Assembly (NCBI GenBank): GCA_039566865.1
Contig: CM076955.1
Location: 498,501 to 562,500 of the forward strand
Source: Aurelia coerulea
Taxonomy: Eukaryota; Cnidaria; Scyphozoa; Semaeostomeae; Ulmaridae
DNA: 64,000 bases
Reading direction: 5' to 3'
Both the position numbers and the translations under genes were made by a program. The notes beneath the pieces are model-generated. The model was not told the DNA's origin, did no database searches, and saw only the letters and a list, made by a program, of their open reading frames with translations. Positions 1 through 9,149 of this stretch are shown here, in pieces (within the stretch, counting starts at the first letter, position 1; every line of letters starts with the position of its first letter).

Positions 1-590
1 AACTGGTGTTGTGTCCAATTTCAAACTCTTTAGATACCTAGGGTTATCAAATTCTTGATCTTTATTCTTTTCTTCATAATTTACCGAAGCTGCAAATGGT
101 CTTTCATAAATGTTCACCTCTGCCTTATCTTTCTTCTCTCCCTTGTCTCTCTGTTCCTCCATATTTTGTGCCTTAGCTAGTTCATGAGGAATGGGAACAT
201 TTACATACGCATGATGTTTTGGAGGATTCATTTTTGGAATTACATTACTGAGAAACCCCCGTGCTTGCATCTTACTCTGGACATTCTGTTCATTTGCACC
301 TTTGCTTTCTTTATTGCTTTCCTTTAGAAGACCAGAGGGTCTACTCGGGGGTTCCTTTTTTGCTTCTTTGCTTATATTCTTTGAAAGTGGTTGCGAAAGA
401 GGTGGCATATGCTTCGCAAGTTCATTTTGTAAATTTGCTTTAGCACCAGCAATGGCACCAGGATTATGGCTTGAATCAACCCCCTTCTTTTTAGGGTCAT
501 AAGGTGGTCTTTCAGGGGGTGCCGTTGGACGTGGAGGTGCATGGCTTGGAGATTGCATTGTGGGTGACTTCAAGTCTTCCTTTTGTGTGC
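1..590 (-). CDS. MICALL: MICALL exon 7 (partial): proline-rich disordered region
   Basis: After a probable acceptor ending CGAAG (592-591), the frame is open for 2 nt plus 196 codons to base 1 with no stop. The codon joined to exon 6 is C|GC (Arg). The content is rich in Pro, Lys and Ser, for example [19 protein letters not shown], as in the linker between LIM and bMERB of MICALL proteins. A donor-like AG|GTATCT occurs near base 35, so the exon may end just before the window edge instead of crossing it. No NPF motif is seen in this part. Confidence 0.8.
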
Positions 591-3500
591 CTTCGTGTAA
601 ATATTGAAAGAAAGTAAATCATATTTATATTACTCTACCAAAAGGCGTATAAGGGGAGATGGAGGGGGGGGGGGGGATTTCATGAAAGTCGGGAAACATT
701 ACACACACGTTTGAAATAGGAAGAATAAAGAAGTAAAATCATCTGATAGAAAAGGGTCAACTGAATGGCGCAGAGCTCCGATCATTATTATGCCAAATCG
801 AAAATTCGTGAGATTTCTACCAAAATATGTTTAAAAACATTGCTCGGGTCAAACTCTTTGAAAAATAGCTAAATATTCAATTCAATAAACATGTAGGTAA
901 AAAAGTATTTTACCTGCGAGCGAAAATTGGAAAATTGCGGTAATTCTACGTTGTCACAAGTATCACGTGACATCTAACTTTAATTGTTCTGATTTGTTAA
1001 ATCCAAAGTGGTGTTGGCATCATAAGACGTGTTTGCACTAGCTTCTCTGATTGAGCATCTGCTAATTTGACCAGGACAAGGCGAAAGTAATCAACTAAGC
1101 ATAGGTTCCAACTCTTTATCTCGGTGTAAAAAGGTGGGTGTAAAATTCAATGACCTATTTCTTCTAATTGAATGGCTTGAAAGAAACTTTAGATACTTAT
1201 CTATAATTCTACCGTTGGACTTTTCAGAAATTTTGAATATTTTTGGAAATTACAGCGTATCTTACATTTCAGCTCATTTGAGGATGTGACGTTATCAAAT
1301 ATCTAAATCATCAACCAGAAGAATGACAGACTTTTGCTTGATACCATATTGTAGGCATTCATAAATTATGGTTTTCTTCGAAATTATTTCATGTTACGTC
1401 AAACAGTTTAGAAATCACGATGGTTTTAAGTTTTCTTATTTAATTTTTCTTGAATTCTTGAAAAAGAAGAAAAACACTCTAATTCTGAAAATATTGAAGA
1501 TTTCAGAAAATTCAAACGGTAGAATTATAGAGAATTAGCTAAAGTTTCTTTGAAGTCATTCAGTTCAAAGAAATAGGTCACTCAATTTTACACCAGCCTT
1601 TTTAAAGATTTGGAACCTATGCTAATCAACTAAAGGTTGAAAAGTATAATGATTCCACTTACGTTGTTTATATGCTGTTTCATGATCAACTTCCATCGGC
1701 TCTTCAGTTTCCATAAATTTCTTCCTGGCATTTGCAATTCTGTTATGAACTGATGAATGTTTCATTACATGTTTTTCTTCTTTTTCTTTCATACCTTCTT
1801 TCTCCTCAATCTTTTTCGTGCTTTTTCGTTTGTTTTCTAAACTCTCAAGGAGAATTTGTAAAGCATCTTGCTCGCTTTTTTGATTTCCATTTCGAGATTT
1901 CGAGGAGTCATCGGAGCCTAAGAAGCGAAGAAAAAGGAATTCATGAGATAAAAATTGATGAAATCTGCTCAGTTTACTGGTGGACAACAGACAGAGGTGT
2001 TGTGGTGCAGTGGTGTAATCCACTGACTTTGCAGCCAGAACAGTCAGGCAGACAGACAGGGTTCGGGCACTACAGTATCCTACTTTATGTCACCATGACC
2101 TGGGTTTCGAAAACTCTCTGCAAATCATATTTAAGTAGAAACACTTTGATTCGAAAATGGTCTTTGGGTCTATATCATTTCACTCTCAGGCATTCCAAAA
2201 AAGATGATTTTAACACTTCATATTACATTCCAAAGAAATCACACAGTTTCCGAAAATAGCATTTCGCATATCATTCTTCAAAGGCAAACAAGTAAATTGC
2301 TCTGTAAGAATGTAAACAAAATCAACATACTCGTTGAAGTTGTCCTTTTCCTGTAATGTTTGTCACAATAAAACTTATCTTCCACTGGAATGTAGCGATA
2401 TGTCCCCATTCGTAATTGTGTCTCACAAGTGTTGCATTTGAAACAAACCCTGTGGAATAATTTTCCTTCCACTTGTAATCGTTCCATCAGATATACCGTT
2501 TTACCACAATTGGCACAAAATCGATCCATTGTCCCTTTGGCGATATTTGGCGTTGGGGATGCACCAATTACCTCCTGAAATAAAAGAAGAACAGATCATG
2601 TGACATTCCATCTGTGTGACCATGTCAATATTGTTGTTATCACATCCAGGTTGCCTGGTGGTTGGCATTTTCACCTTCTAGCCCTCTATGTTGTGAGTTG
2701 GAATGCCGTGCAAACTATATGAGGCTTCCATTTTTCAAATACACCAATTTTCGCAAGAAATTTAGAGTTTCAGCCAGCATTGAAAGCTTCTTAAAATTAT
2801 CAAATTTTCAGTACTCGCAGTTTCTTAGAATTTTCTTAAACATTTCAAAACAAAGTTTTTAGAAGCCTTTCCCTAATGTTTAGACACTATTCAAGTACAT
2901 TCGGAGAGAGAAACAAAATAAAAATATGCTAATGATTTCCTTTATCAAAATAAATAATTTTTTAATTTATAATTTCGCAGTGCTGGAGTTTCTTAATTCT
3001 TCAGCGATCTGAGAATTGATTCATCTAGTTTCTTACAAGCAGTTTCTTTTAAAAATATGTATGTAAATTAAATAATTATCATTGAGGTTTCATTCCTAAC
3101 GCTCTCTGGAACATTTTTCGCTGATAGCAAGTCATTCTAGCAACTTAACGATCCTATGCGTGCAGCTTGTCAACACTTGCAAAAATATTTGTACAGAACA
3201 CTTTTTTCATGAAAAAGACAAATCTAGTGCTTGGAAAGTTTCCTCAGAAATCTGTTGACAAAGGCTCTGCTAACTCCACTGTCATTTAGTGATGAATGTT
3301 TCATGGGGACAGAAAACCAAGGAAATGGAGCAAAGAATAAACAAAGTCTTCAAAATATTTTCATTTGACACTGGCAACACAAAATTTTCATGGGGTGAGT
3401 GGCCAAGCAGCTTATACAGTTTTCATCAGGTGACTGAAATTATGCTCAGTCAAGTGAGGTCAAACTCCGGATGGGCGTGACCTTGGAGGCTTGACCTCGC

Positions 3501-6500
3501 AACTCACCTTGCCATCCTTCGGAAGGGATGTTAAACTAGGGGTCCCAAGCCTAGATGTGGCATGCAAAGTGTGCTTCAATTAGCTTTAAGTAGCTAGAAA
3601 TACTTCCTGCCCATTCAAAATACTGTAAATAACTGAGAAAAAAAGATAGGCTAATTGTTTTCTCCTCTTGTTTATCTTTCATTTAGCTATGACTAATGTC
3701 AGACATGTAGTTTTATGTAGGTCCCCTTTTAGGTAAACGTTTTCTTTTTTCTTTTTTGTAGTTACGTGTAGTTTTAGCAATTATTTTTCTCTCTAGTAGT
3801 TACGTGCAGTGGTATGTTCGTATTTCCTGCTTTATGTTGCCATGAGGTAGGCATAGTTTTCGCTCCAATTGGTATCTTATTAGTAGTAGGGTATGTTATT
3901 TTGTATGTTGAAAGTAATATGTATTGTAAGTTATTAAATGACGTATATAAAAAAAATGTCAGACAGATATTTACCGAAGGGCTCTATCAAGCCCATGGGG
4001 ACTTATTAAATGTTGGAGACTCAAGAGGGGAATTTAGAATAGAGGGGGACTTAGGAGAGAGGGGGTCTTACGAGAGAGGGGGCTTATTAGAGAGGGGGCT
4101 TATTCACAAAATCAAAAGATATAAATGATAGCTTTTCAGTTCTTTTACCCAGCATTTTGCAGGATCAACAGACAATTTTACAAATCAAATACACAAATTT
4201 GACACAGTTTTTCCCCAAGCCATATCAAAATTAACATGCAAACTTGTTCAGCTAAAATAAATGGAAAATCTTTGGTAGCCTCTGGAATTTGATATAAATT
4301 TTGGCTTAGAAGAGAAAAGCTTATTAGAGATTGGGCTTGGAGCTAAACAGAGTTTTTACGGTGGACACCTGTCCAGACTTTATACCAATAAAAGAGATGA
4401 ATTTTGGCTTAGAAGGGAAAAGCTTATTAGAGATTGGGCTTGGAGCTAAAAAGAGTTTTTACGGTGGACACCTGTCCATCGGCGTAGGGGAAGATAACAT
4501 TTGGGGGGCTGCCCGACAAAAAATCCATTGTTTGAGAAAATTTTGCCCGACTTGAGGCGGATTTCTGCCCGATTATGGCTGATTTTTGCAAATTTTTCTG
4601 ACGTTGGGGGGGGGCTGCAGCCCCCCCTAGCCCCCTATCTCCTACGCCTATGCACCTGTCCAGACTTTATACCAATAAAAGAGAAGAATACGGAAACAAA
4701 AATTGTATTACCTTGGCTGCAGACATGCCTGGAACAGAGGTTGCTTGTTTCTTTTTAGGCAAATCATCAACTGTGTACGGAGATTGTCTCTTTGAGGCAT
4801 GACGGGTCGGTATTTCACCTTCAAAGATAAATTTAATCATTGTACATAAAGTTTCTCTACATTAATATGGTGAAATTTGTTTGTTGGTCATTAGTTGACT
4901 TATTTTACATCAATGAAAAAGTTTAGGAATCAAAATAAGTTTTGAAAGAAGTTCACTAAAAATTGACATTGAAAGAAATTTAGCAATTCCAAACTTCTGA
5001 ACTATAAAAAGATTAAATGCCAATGGAGGCATTTTGGGCCTTTTCTCCAGCATAGAACACTGTGCTCCGCTGCAATTTCCATTTCCATGAGTGATTTTCA
5101 CTGTACATACAGTTGGCTGTAGTCCTTGCATGGGCACAACACATTTAAATGTTAATTTACAGGTTTTTTGTCAAAAGAAGAACTTTTATCATTATCATTT
5201 CTTGTTTTACATTTCACTATTCATGATAGAAGCAAATAACTCAGTGGTGAACAATGCCAATGTGATGTGTTTCCAAACTGAAAACAAGAAAAACCCACCA
5301 GGTATTTTGTCTTTGAAATAATTATAATACTGTGACACGTAAGTTAGGATGCTAAGTTTGTCAGGAACTGTCAATTCAACCATATCTTCAACATCCAAGA
5401 GGGCTGGAATACCAAGTTCTTGCTCAGCTACTGTAAATGCCTGAAAGAGAGGGCAATTGATTTTAAAAAGTTTTTGACGAGTAATTGTTAAATTTATGAA
5501 CCATTACTATATCAATGTTATGGGACAGCAATAAATTTAGGTTTGTAGAATTTTCAAATTATAAATTCATTGATTATTAACTTACCAAGTGATTATTTTC
5601 AGCAATATTTTCCTTTGACAGTTTGTCAAAGTTTCTAGAAAGAAAAAGATATAGAAATTTGTGAAAAAACATGGGATGAAAAACTGGTTATGTGGCCAGC
5701 GGAAAGTAGAATTCATAGCTCATACAATGGAAGTGTGCATAAAATTGCACCATTTGGTTGTTTATGTTAAAAATAGTGGCATAAGAGTAAATCAAGATCC
5801 ATCTGCAGTCCTTTTCGGGAATAAAACAACACGCGTGCGGCAAACCACACAGGCAAATTCATTTGCGCGTGCGATTCGCACGCGTAGTTTTTCAAGACGG
5901 TAATTAAGAAGTGACACAAAAATAGGTATTCAAGTCTCCCTCTATTGATAAAGATACTTTAATCACACTACCATAAAATTAATATTATCATTATGTTTAT
6001 GTGTGAATGAGTTTGTAGGGCTATAAACTGCATTTAAAGATATTTCGTGTACTACTCGGAAGTTTCTTCGTCGGAAACTCAGACTCGTCAGTGTCTGATT
6101 CGTTTGAACTATCAATGTCAACAGGACAAATCTGTCTGCTCTGTTCATTTTCAACATCACATCGGTATCGATAATAACGACCTTTCTTGGTGGGGAAGCT
6201 ATCTTTGTCTTTCGACATTTTGAAACATAAATTCCCACTGCCCGTTTAATGATGTGTTCTCTTTCGATTGGAGACCAGTTCGTGCCATTACCGCTTATTA
6301 TCATTATTGACTCCATCCTTATATGCTTCATCGCAATTATTTCATATTGTGGGAATTGCCACTTGGGACTTTGTCGAAAGTGTTGTGGGATCTGTCAGTT
6401 ATCACGGTTTATTGAAGCGCAAGTTGATATTGGATGTGTCGAGCATCAAAGTACCGCTTTTCTTAATCAAAATAACACTTTGCGCGTGCGATGAAAAGCA

Positions 6501-7640
6501 CTCGTGACTCAATTTGCGCGTGTGCCTAGGCGTGCACGTGCGATCGCACGCGTGAAACGAAAAGGCCTGCATCTGGTGCAAAAAACCAGAAATTATTACA
6601 CAAGTCTGGATCAGAAAATATTTGCTGTCTTTTTCAGATGTTTACTCAGTTACATTTCATCAATTCCTAGTTTTTGGCAATAAAAAAAGTTTTCTTAACA
6701 TACCAAAAACCTTATAAGATTGATTGCATCCAATTAAACTGTTAACAAATCATTGGCAAACACATATTTTTTCACAAGAAACTGCCCATAAGAAAGATAA
6801 AGGAATTTTATCTTATTTTTACTTGTTTTCTGTATCATATTACTTTGAAGGTACTTGAGTAATGTCCAAACATTGGAAAGGCTTCAAAAAACTTTGTTTT
6901 GAAATGTTCAGATTAGAACAGGAAGTAAATATTGTCATGGAACCTTTAAGAAAAATTTTAAGAAACTTTCAGAGCTGGCCCAAATTTTTAGTTTCTTATA
7001 AAAAAAATACATTTAGCCTTGGCATAGACCAAAATATTACAACCACTTTTTTAACTGTCCCTGGATTTTGGATGCTTTCCAAAGTCAAATGGCCTATGAA
7101 AAAACCAACAAACCACAAGCATATAAAATAAACCTAGTTCATTCAATATTTATGGCCTTGCTTTATGCCTGTATTCACCACATGGTCTTAATTTCATAGT
7201 CTACTGTGATAATTTTGAAATAATATATTTAGCTTTCAGGATAAACTGTCGCCATTATATTGCTTTTCCCAGCATGATATCTTAATAGCTCAAATTATCT
7301 AAATTTTTTCGATATTGGCACAATAACAAAACCATTTCTGGAGCTTCTTTCGCTCACTCAAATATTCCTCCATCTTCCTTCATCCTCTCGATTGCGGCGA
7401 AAACATACTTCGGGAATTCTTTTAATCTATTTAATATCCATGCTTTGTTCATTATTTTTTCATTCTCAAACCCCGATCATTACACACTCACATCAAATCA
7501 GGCCTATAGTGATGCAAGATGGCACAGAAAGCTAGGCCATCTCGCCAACAACTCGTCATGTTCCGTATTTCAACATCTTTGTATCCATTCGTAGCTTGTT
7601 TGCACCAAACAGTCAATGCTTTAGTTCCGGTAAGAGCCAT
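1..7640 (-). CDS. MICALL: MICAL-like protein (CH + LIM), N-terminal 512 codons, seven exons, runs off left edge
   Basis: Joined minus-strand exons are 7640-7492, 5634-5586, 5440-5299, 4818-4712, 2574-2331, 1917-1663 and 590-1. All introns are GT-AG and every phase matches (149+49+142+107+244+255+590 = 1536 nt). Residues 1-113 are a CH domain with the family signatures [26 protein letters not shown] and YVSQYYNYF. Residues 169-222 are a LIM domain with ligands C169, C172, H190, C193, C196, C199, C219 and H222. Residues 231-315 are highly charged and 316-512 are proline-rich and probably disordered. Family knowledge: MICALL proteins are cytoplasmic or endosomal Rab effectors (Rab8/13/35 type) that act in recycling and actin organisation, and they end in a bMERB domain, which would lie left of base 1. 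CH begins about 12 residues after the start, as in MICALL. MICAL proper would have a monooxygenase first. An in-frame TAG lies 6 nt upstream of the ATG, supporting this start. MICALL1 versus MICALL2 cannot be decided. Confidence 0.92.
591..1088. other. MICALL intron 6, left part
   Basis: AT-rich intron sequence with no coding signal. It contains a pure 14-base G run at 662-675 in an otherwise AT-rich context. Confidence 0.6.
1098..1623. mobile_element. 526-bp foldback MITE with long inverted repeats and 9-bp TSD
   Basis: The termini read AGCATAGGTTCCAA inward from both ends. The inverted arms extend about 150 bp (roughly 1098-1250 and 1480-1623) at about 80% similarity by eye, with one gap of about 10 bp. 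Perfect 9-bp direct repeats AATCAACTA flank it at 1089-1097 and 1624-1632. Long inverted arms plus a 9-bp duplication are typical of Mutator-like (MULE) nonautonomous elements, and that assignment is inference. No ORF is carried. On the gene strand it lies about 29 bp inside intron 6, just after the exon 6 donor. Confidence 0.85.
1663..1917 (-). CDS. MICALL: MICALL exon 6: charged, low-complexity segment
   Basis: The acceptor CTTCTTAG ends at 1918 and the donor GTAAGT starts at 1662. The exon encodes residues 231-315: a Ser/Asp-rich start, then a Lys/Glu-rich stretch (about residues 255-285) that could be helical or coiled coil, then [11 protein letters not shown]. Phase 1 is maintained at both ends. 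Confidence 0.85.
1998..2200 (+). mobile_element. tRNA-derived SINE-like sequence in intron 5
   Basis: A box-A-like TGGTGCAGTGGTGTAA (2003-2018) is followed about 40 bp later by a box-B-like GGGTTCGGGCA (2059-2069), the internal promoter layout of tRNA genes and tRNA-derived SINEs. No complete tRNA cloverleaf is possible because the T-stem is missing. The 3' limit is a guess. It is inside MICALL intron 5, antisense to the gene. Confidence 0.4.
2331..2574 (-). CDS. MICALL: MICALL exon 5: LIM zinc-binding domain
   Basis: The acceptor TTTCAG ends at 2575 and the donor GTATGT starts at 2330. The exon encodes residues 150-230. The LIM spacing is C-x2-C-x17-H-x2-C-x2-C-x2-C-x19-C-x2-H, which is complete and canonical. 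The Y-x-MERL and FYCDKHY segments resemble MICAL-family LIM domains. An internal ATG at 2529 is not the likely start because the frame continues 15 codons back to a good acceptor in the right phase. Confidence 0.93.
2575..3390. other. MICALL intron 4, right-hand unannotated part
   Basis: AT-rich intronic DNA. I see no repeat structure, no conserved coding segment and no splice-bounded open frame on either strand. Confidence 0.6.
3391..3645 (+). mobile_element. tRNA-derived SINE-like element in intron 4
   Basis: A box A (TGGCCAAGCAG, 3400-3410) and a box-B-like GGTCAAACTCC (3458-3468), spaced about 48 bp apart, resemble a type II (Leu/Ser-like) tRNA head. A small hairpin motif follows at 3512-3546 (CCATCC-TTCG-GAAGGGATG, then TTAAACTAGGGGTCCC), reminiscent of conserved central domains of metazoan SINEs. 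An A-rich stretch near 3640 may be the tail. No target duplication was identified, so the ends are approximate. Confidence 0.5.
3960..4115 (+). repeat. Degenerate G-rich minisatellite
   Basis: Imperfect tandem units of about 15-20 bp of the form GAGAGGGGGCTTATTA or GAGGGGGACTTAG repeat at least six times. The left units are more decayed than the right ones. It is intronic in MICALL, and a + strand open frame across it is a by-product of the repeat. Confidence 0.65.
4301..4692 (+). repeat. 103-bp tandem duplication, second copy split by a MITE
   Basis: TTGGCTTAGA begins a unit at 4301 and again at 4404 (period 103). Both units continue through GCTTATTAGAGATTGGGCTT, GTTTTTACGGTGGACACC and, for the second unit after the inserted MITE, CCAGACTTTATACCAATAAA. 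The units differ by only a few bases. The shared CTTATTAGAGA motif links this repeat to the minisatellite upstream. Confidence 0.8.
4477..4652. mobile_element. 176-bp hAT-type MITE with 8-bp TSD
   Basis: Termini CATCGGCGTAGG and, inverted, CATAGGCGTAGG begin with CA as in hAT elements. The flanking 8-bp direct repeats CACCTGTC at 4469-4476 and 4653-4660 are perfect. The uninterrupted first copy of the 103-bp duplication shows the empty site, which proves the insertion. Near the right end a G9/C7 palindrome around CTGCAG could form a hairpin. It carries no transposase. Confidence 0.9.
4712..4818 (-). CDS. MICALL: MICALL exon 4: linker between CH and LIM domains
   Basis: This is a 107-nt exon (2 nt plus 35 codons). 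It encodes a basic, polar linker including [20 protein letters not shown]. The acceptor is ..TTTGAAG with a weak pyrimidine tract, and the donor is GTAATA. Phases agree with both neighbours. It was called mainly from phase, splice sites and open frame, because the linker itself is not conserved in the family. Confidence 0.8.
4819..5298. other. MICALL intron 3
   Basis: 480-bp intron with GT-AG ends. Nothing else is recognisable in it. Short open frames on both strands lack splice or family support. Confidence 0.7.
5299..5440 (-). CDS. MICALL: MICALL exon 3: C-terminal half of CH domain
   Basis: The acceptor CTTTCAG precedes GCATTTACAG. The exon encodes [16 protein letters not shown] followed by a [16 protein letters not shown] stretch, which is the diagnostic CH end of MICAL/MICALL proteins. 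The donor is GTGGGT at 5298. It ends in phase 1, and the first base of a Gly codon is completed by exon 4. An ATG-initiated frame here (5398-5207) reads past the donor into the intron and is not a separate gene. Confidence 0.92.
5586..5634 (-). CDS. MICALL: MICALL exon 2: middle of CH domain
   Basis: This 49-nt exon lies between a strong acceptor (pyrimidine tract ending TTCTAG) and the donor GTAAG. It translates as [16 protein letters not shown], the CH-domain segment that follows RPDLI in MICALL proteins. The exon ends in phase 0. Confidence 0.9.
5805..6570. mobile_element. 766-bp inverted-repeat element with CpG-rich subterminal motifs
   Basis: The ends read GCAGTCCTTTTCG and, inverted, GCAGGCCTTTTCG (12 of 13 match). 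A 4-bp direct repeat ATCT flanks it (5801-5804, 6571-6574). Just inside each end are clusters of CGCGTGCG-like words and palindromes (5829-5884 and 6481-6555), far richer in CpG than the surroundings, which could be transposase-binding subterminal repeats. The interior has a 65-codon minus-strand frame (6218-6021) with a repeated FPTKK and an Asp/Ser-rich segment, of unknown origin. The superfamily is not assignable from what I see. It is located in MICALL intron 1. Confidence 0.65.
6021..6218 (-). CDS. Small ORF inside the intron-1 element, unrecognised
   Basis: 65 codons, hydrophilic. It opens [17 protein letters not shown], has an acidic Ser/Asp/Glu stretch in the middle, and repeats FPTKK near the C-terminus. 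It lies wholly within the inverted-repeat element at 5805-6570, antisense to nothing else known. It may be a remnant of an element-encoded protein or chance. No domain is recognised. Confidence 0.2.
   Translation of the reverse strand: MSKDKDSFPTKKGRYYRYRCDVENEQSRQICPVDIDSSNESDTDESEFPTKKLPSSTRNIFKCSL
6575..7491. other. MICALL intron 1, 5' part
   Basis: AT-rich intron sequence ending (gene sense) at the exon 1 donor. An 89-codon + strand frame at 6862-7131 has no recognisable domain or splice context, and I do not call it a gene. Confidence 0.6.
7492..7640 (-). CDS. MICALL: MICALL exon 1: start codon and first half of CH domain
   Basis: The ATG is at 7640-7638 and an in-frame TAG ends 3 nt before it. 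The exon encodes residues 1-49 plus two bases of codon 50. It contains the CH motif [18 protein letters not shown] (residues 32-49). The donor GTGAGT starts at 7491. The split codon AT|A gives Ile, restoring the RPDLI motif across the junction. Any 5' UTR or upstream noncoding exon is not resolved. Confidence 0.92.
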
Positions 7641-7847
7641 TCTCTAATCTTCAATAAACCATCAAGTCTTTCTTGGTCTACATTTTGTGAAATTAAGCAA
7701 TCTTTTGGCTTTATTTTGATCTTGGCACTCCTCTTCCTTTCCTCACTGCAAAATACGATGATAAGGATGTATTAGTACTTCATGTAATGCAATGCAATAC
7801 GTCTGCCAGAGCAGTTTTTGGAATTTTCACAGCTGAAGTCATCATCT

Positions 7848-7970
7848 CATCGGTGCAGGGGGAGATAAAATTTTGGGGGGGGCTGCCCAATAAAAAGTCC
7901 ATTGTTTGAGAAAATTTTGCCCGACTTTAGGCAGATTTCTTTTTGCAAATTTTTCTGACGTTAGGGGCTG
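7848..7970. mobile_element. Degenerate, 3'-truncated copy of the hAT-type MITE family
   Basis: It starts CATCGGTGCAGGGGGAGATA and then matches the 4477-4652 element closely (GGGGGGCTGCCC, TCCATTGTTTGAGAAAATTT, GCAAATTTTTCTGACGTT). An internal deletion of about 20 bp is present, and the right terminus and its inverted repeat are lost. It lies about 200 bp upstream of the MICALL start codon, in the probable promoter or 5' UTR region. Confidence 0.75.
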
Positions 7971-8423
7971 AGGCTGATTTTTGGAGAATGATAGAAATAT
8001 GAGTCTATATCCTGTTTTAGAAGTAGTGCACAAATGCCTGAAAAAAGATAAAAATTTCGTGGAAAGGGGGAAGTGGAAAAAACTGATCAACACTTTCTTT
8101 TCTTAGCTCTTCCTCGAACATTCAAGTAAGACAAAGTCATAAGAAACAGTGTCTTCAAATCAAAATACTGTTTCTCTTTCAATGATACTGTATCAAATTT
8201 TTTCAATATCTCAAGATAATTTTCAATATTCTTTATTTATTATTGCTTTTCAGAAAGATTTTGACGAAGAAACGCTAGCTTTCATTTTTTGCTTTCAGCT
8301 CTGGAACCTATGGCAACGAAACGAGACTGCAAAGGTCGGTTGCGTTGCCCAGACTTTATAAGCCCTGTCTGAAGAAACGTCTTCTGGGAAGGAGAAACAT
8401 TTGGAAAAGAAAGCAAAGCGAGA

Positions 8424-8451
8424 TGAAAGAGAAAGAGAAAGAGAAAGAGAG
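8424..8451 (+). repeat. GAAAGA microsatellite
   Basis: Short run of (GAGAAA)n in the MICALL upstream flank. Confidence 0.6.
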
Positions 8452-8699
8452 GACTCCAATAACTACCTCGAAAAGCAATAGAATACAAAAATGGGCTGCA
8501 TTGCTTATTCTATTTGGTAATCTTTAATCTGTTTGATGTTGGACAACTTAGATGTAAACTTATCTGCCTGTTCTGCCTGTGTCTTTTGTTTTGAAGATTT
8601 TCAAAAAAATTGACACTTGCTTTGTTTCATTTCGAAAAAAATATCCCTGCAGCAATTTAGAGAGCTCATGAATATATTGAAGGAGCTTATGATGTTAGT

Positions 8700-8965
8700 T
8701 ATAGTTATATAACATGTACTTTATAGTTAGGATTGGGTGCTGTCCCTTAGCTTGCACCCTCCCCCCACCCTCCCTTCTTACCTTCAAAAAAAGAGAGGTT
8801 GTAGGGGGTTGTTTCTACTTTTCTTTTGGTTTAATTCACTTTAATCTGTTGAGGACATTTTTATTCATATTTATTGTTACTGTGTAGTCATTTTGCACTG
8901 CCCCATGGGCCCCATGTAAAGTATCCTGAAATAATAAAAAATGAAAAATGGAAAAATGATGGTCG
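8700..8965 (+). mobile_element. Possible 3' end of a retroelement with A-rich tail
   Basis: A C-rich stretch (8755-8775) and a GCCCCATGGGCCCCATG segment are followed by a tail of repeated AAAAATG-like units (about 8930-8965). This resembles LINE 3' ends that finish in short A-rich tandem units. There is no coding sequence and no visible target duplication, so this is only a suggestion. Confidence 0.3.
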
Positions 8966-9149
8966 ATTTGTGGTTTTTTGCATGTCATTTGGAGCAACCT
9001 GCTAATGCCCTTAACATTACCTCTCTCTGGTCATTCTTTGCTCTTTTTCCAATCTTTCCAGTTTCTAGCTCTTTGCAGAGTCCGAAACAATACCAAGGTA
9101 TTACCACCGTACTACACCCCTCTTGTAAACAATACGCTCAGAGTAGCCC

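Noticed and set aside
2001..2075. Functional tRNA gene
   Set aside because: A- and B-box-like words and a possible 7-bp outer stem exist, but no T-stem or full cloverleaf can be drawn. A SINE-like relic is more likely.
1732..2259. Plus-strand 175-codon ORF
   Set aside because: It is antisense to MICALL exon 6 and runs through intron 5 and the SINE-like sequence, with no domain.
3814..4128. Plus-strand 104-codon ORF
   Set aside because: Its C-terminal half is the translated G-rich minisatellite and there is no recognisable domain.
8299..8528. Plus-strand exon after a strong TTTGCTTTCAG acceptor
   Set aside because: One frame is open to a stop near 8528 and is basic and charged, but two frames look equally protein-like because of the GAAAGA repeat. 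No domain, start or partner exon is recognisable.
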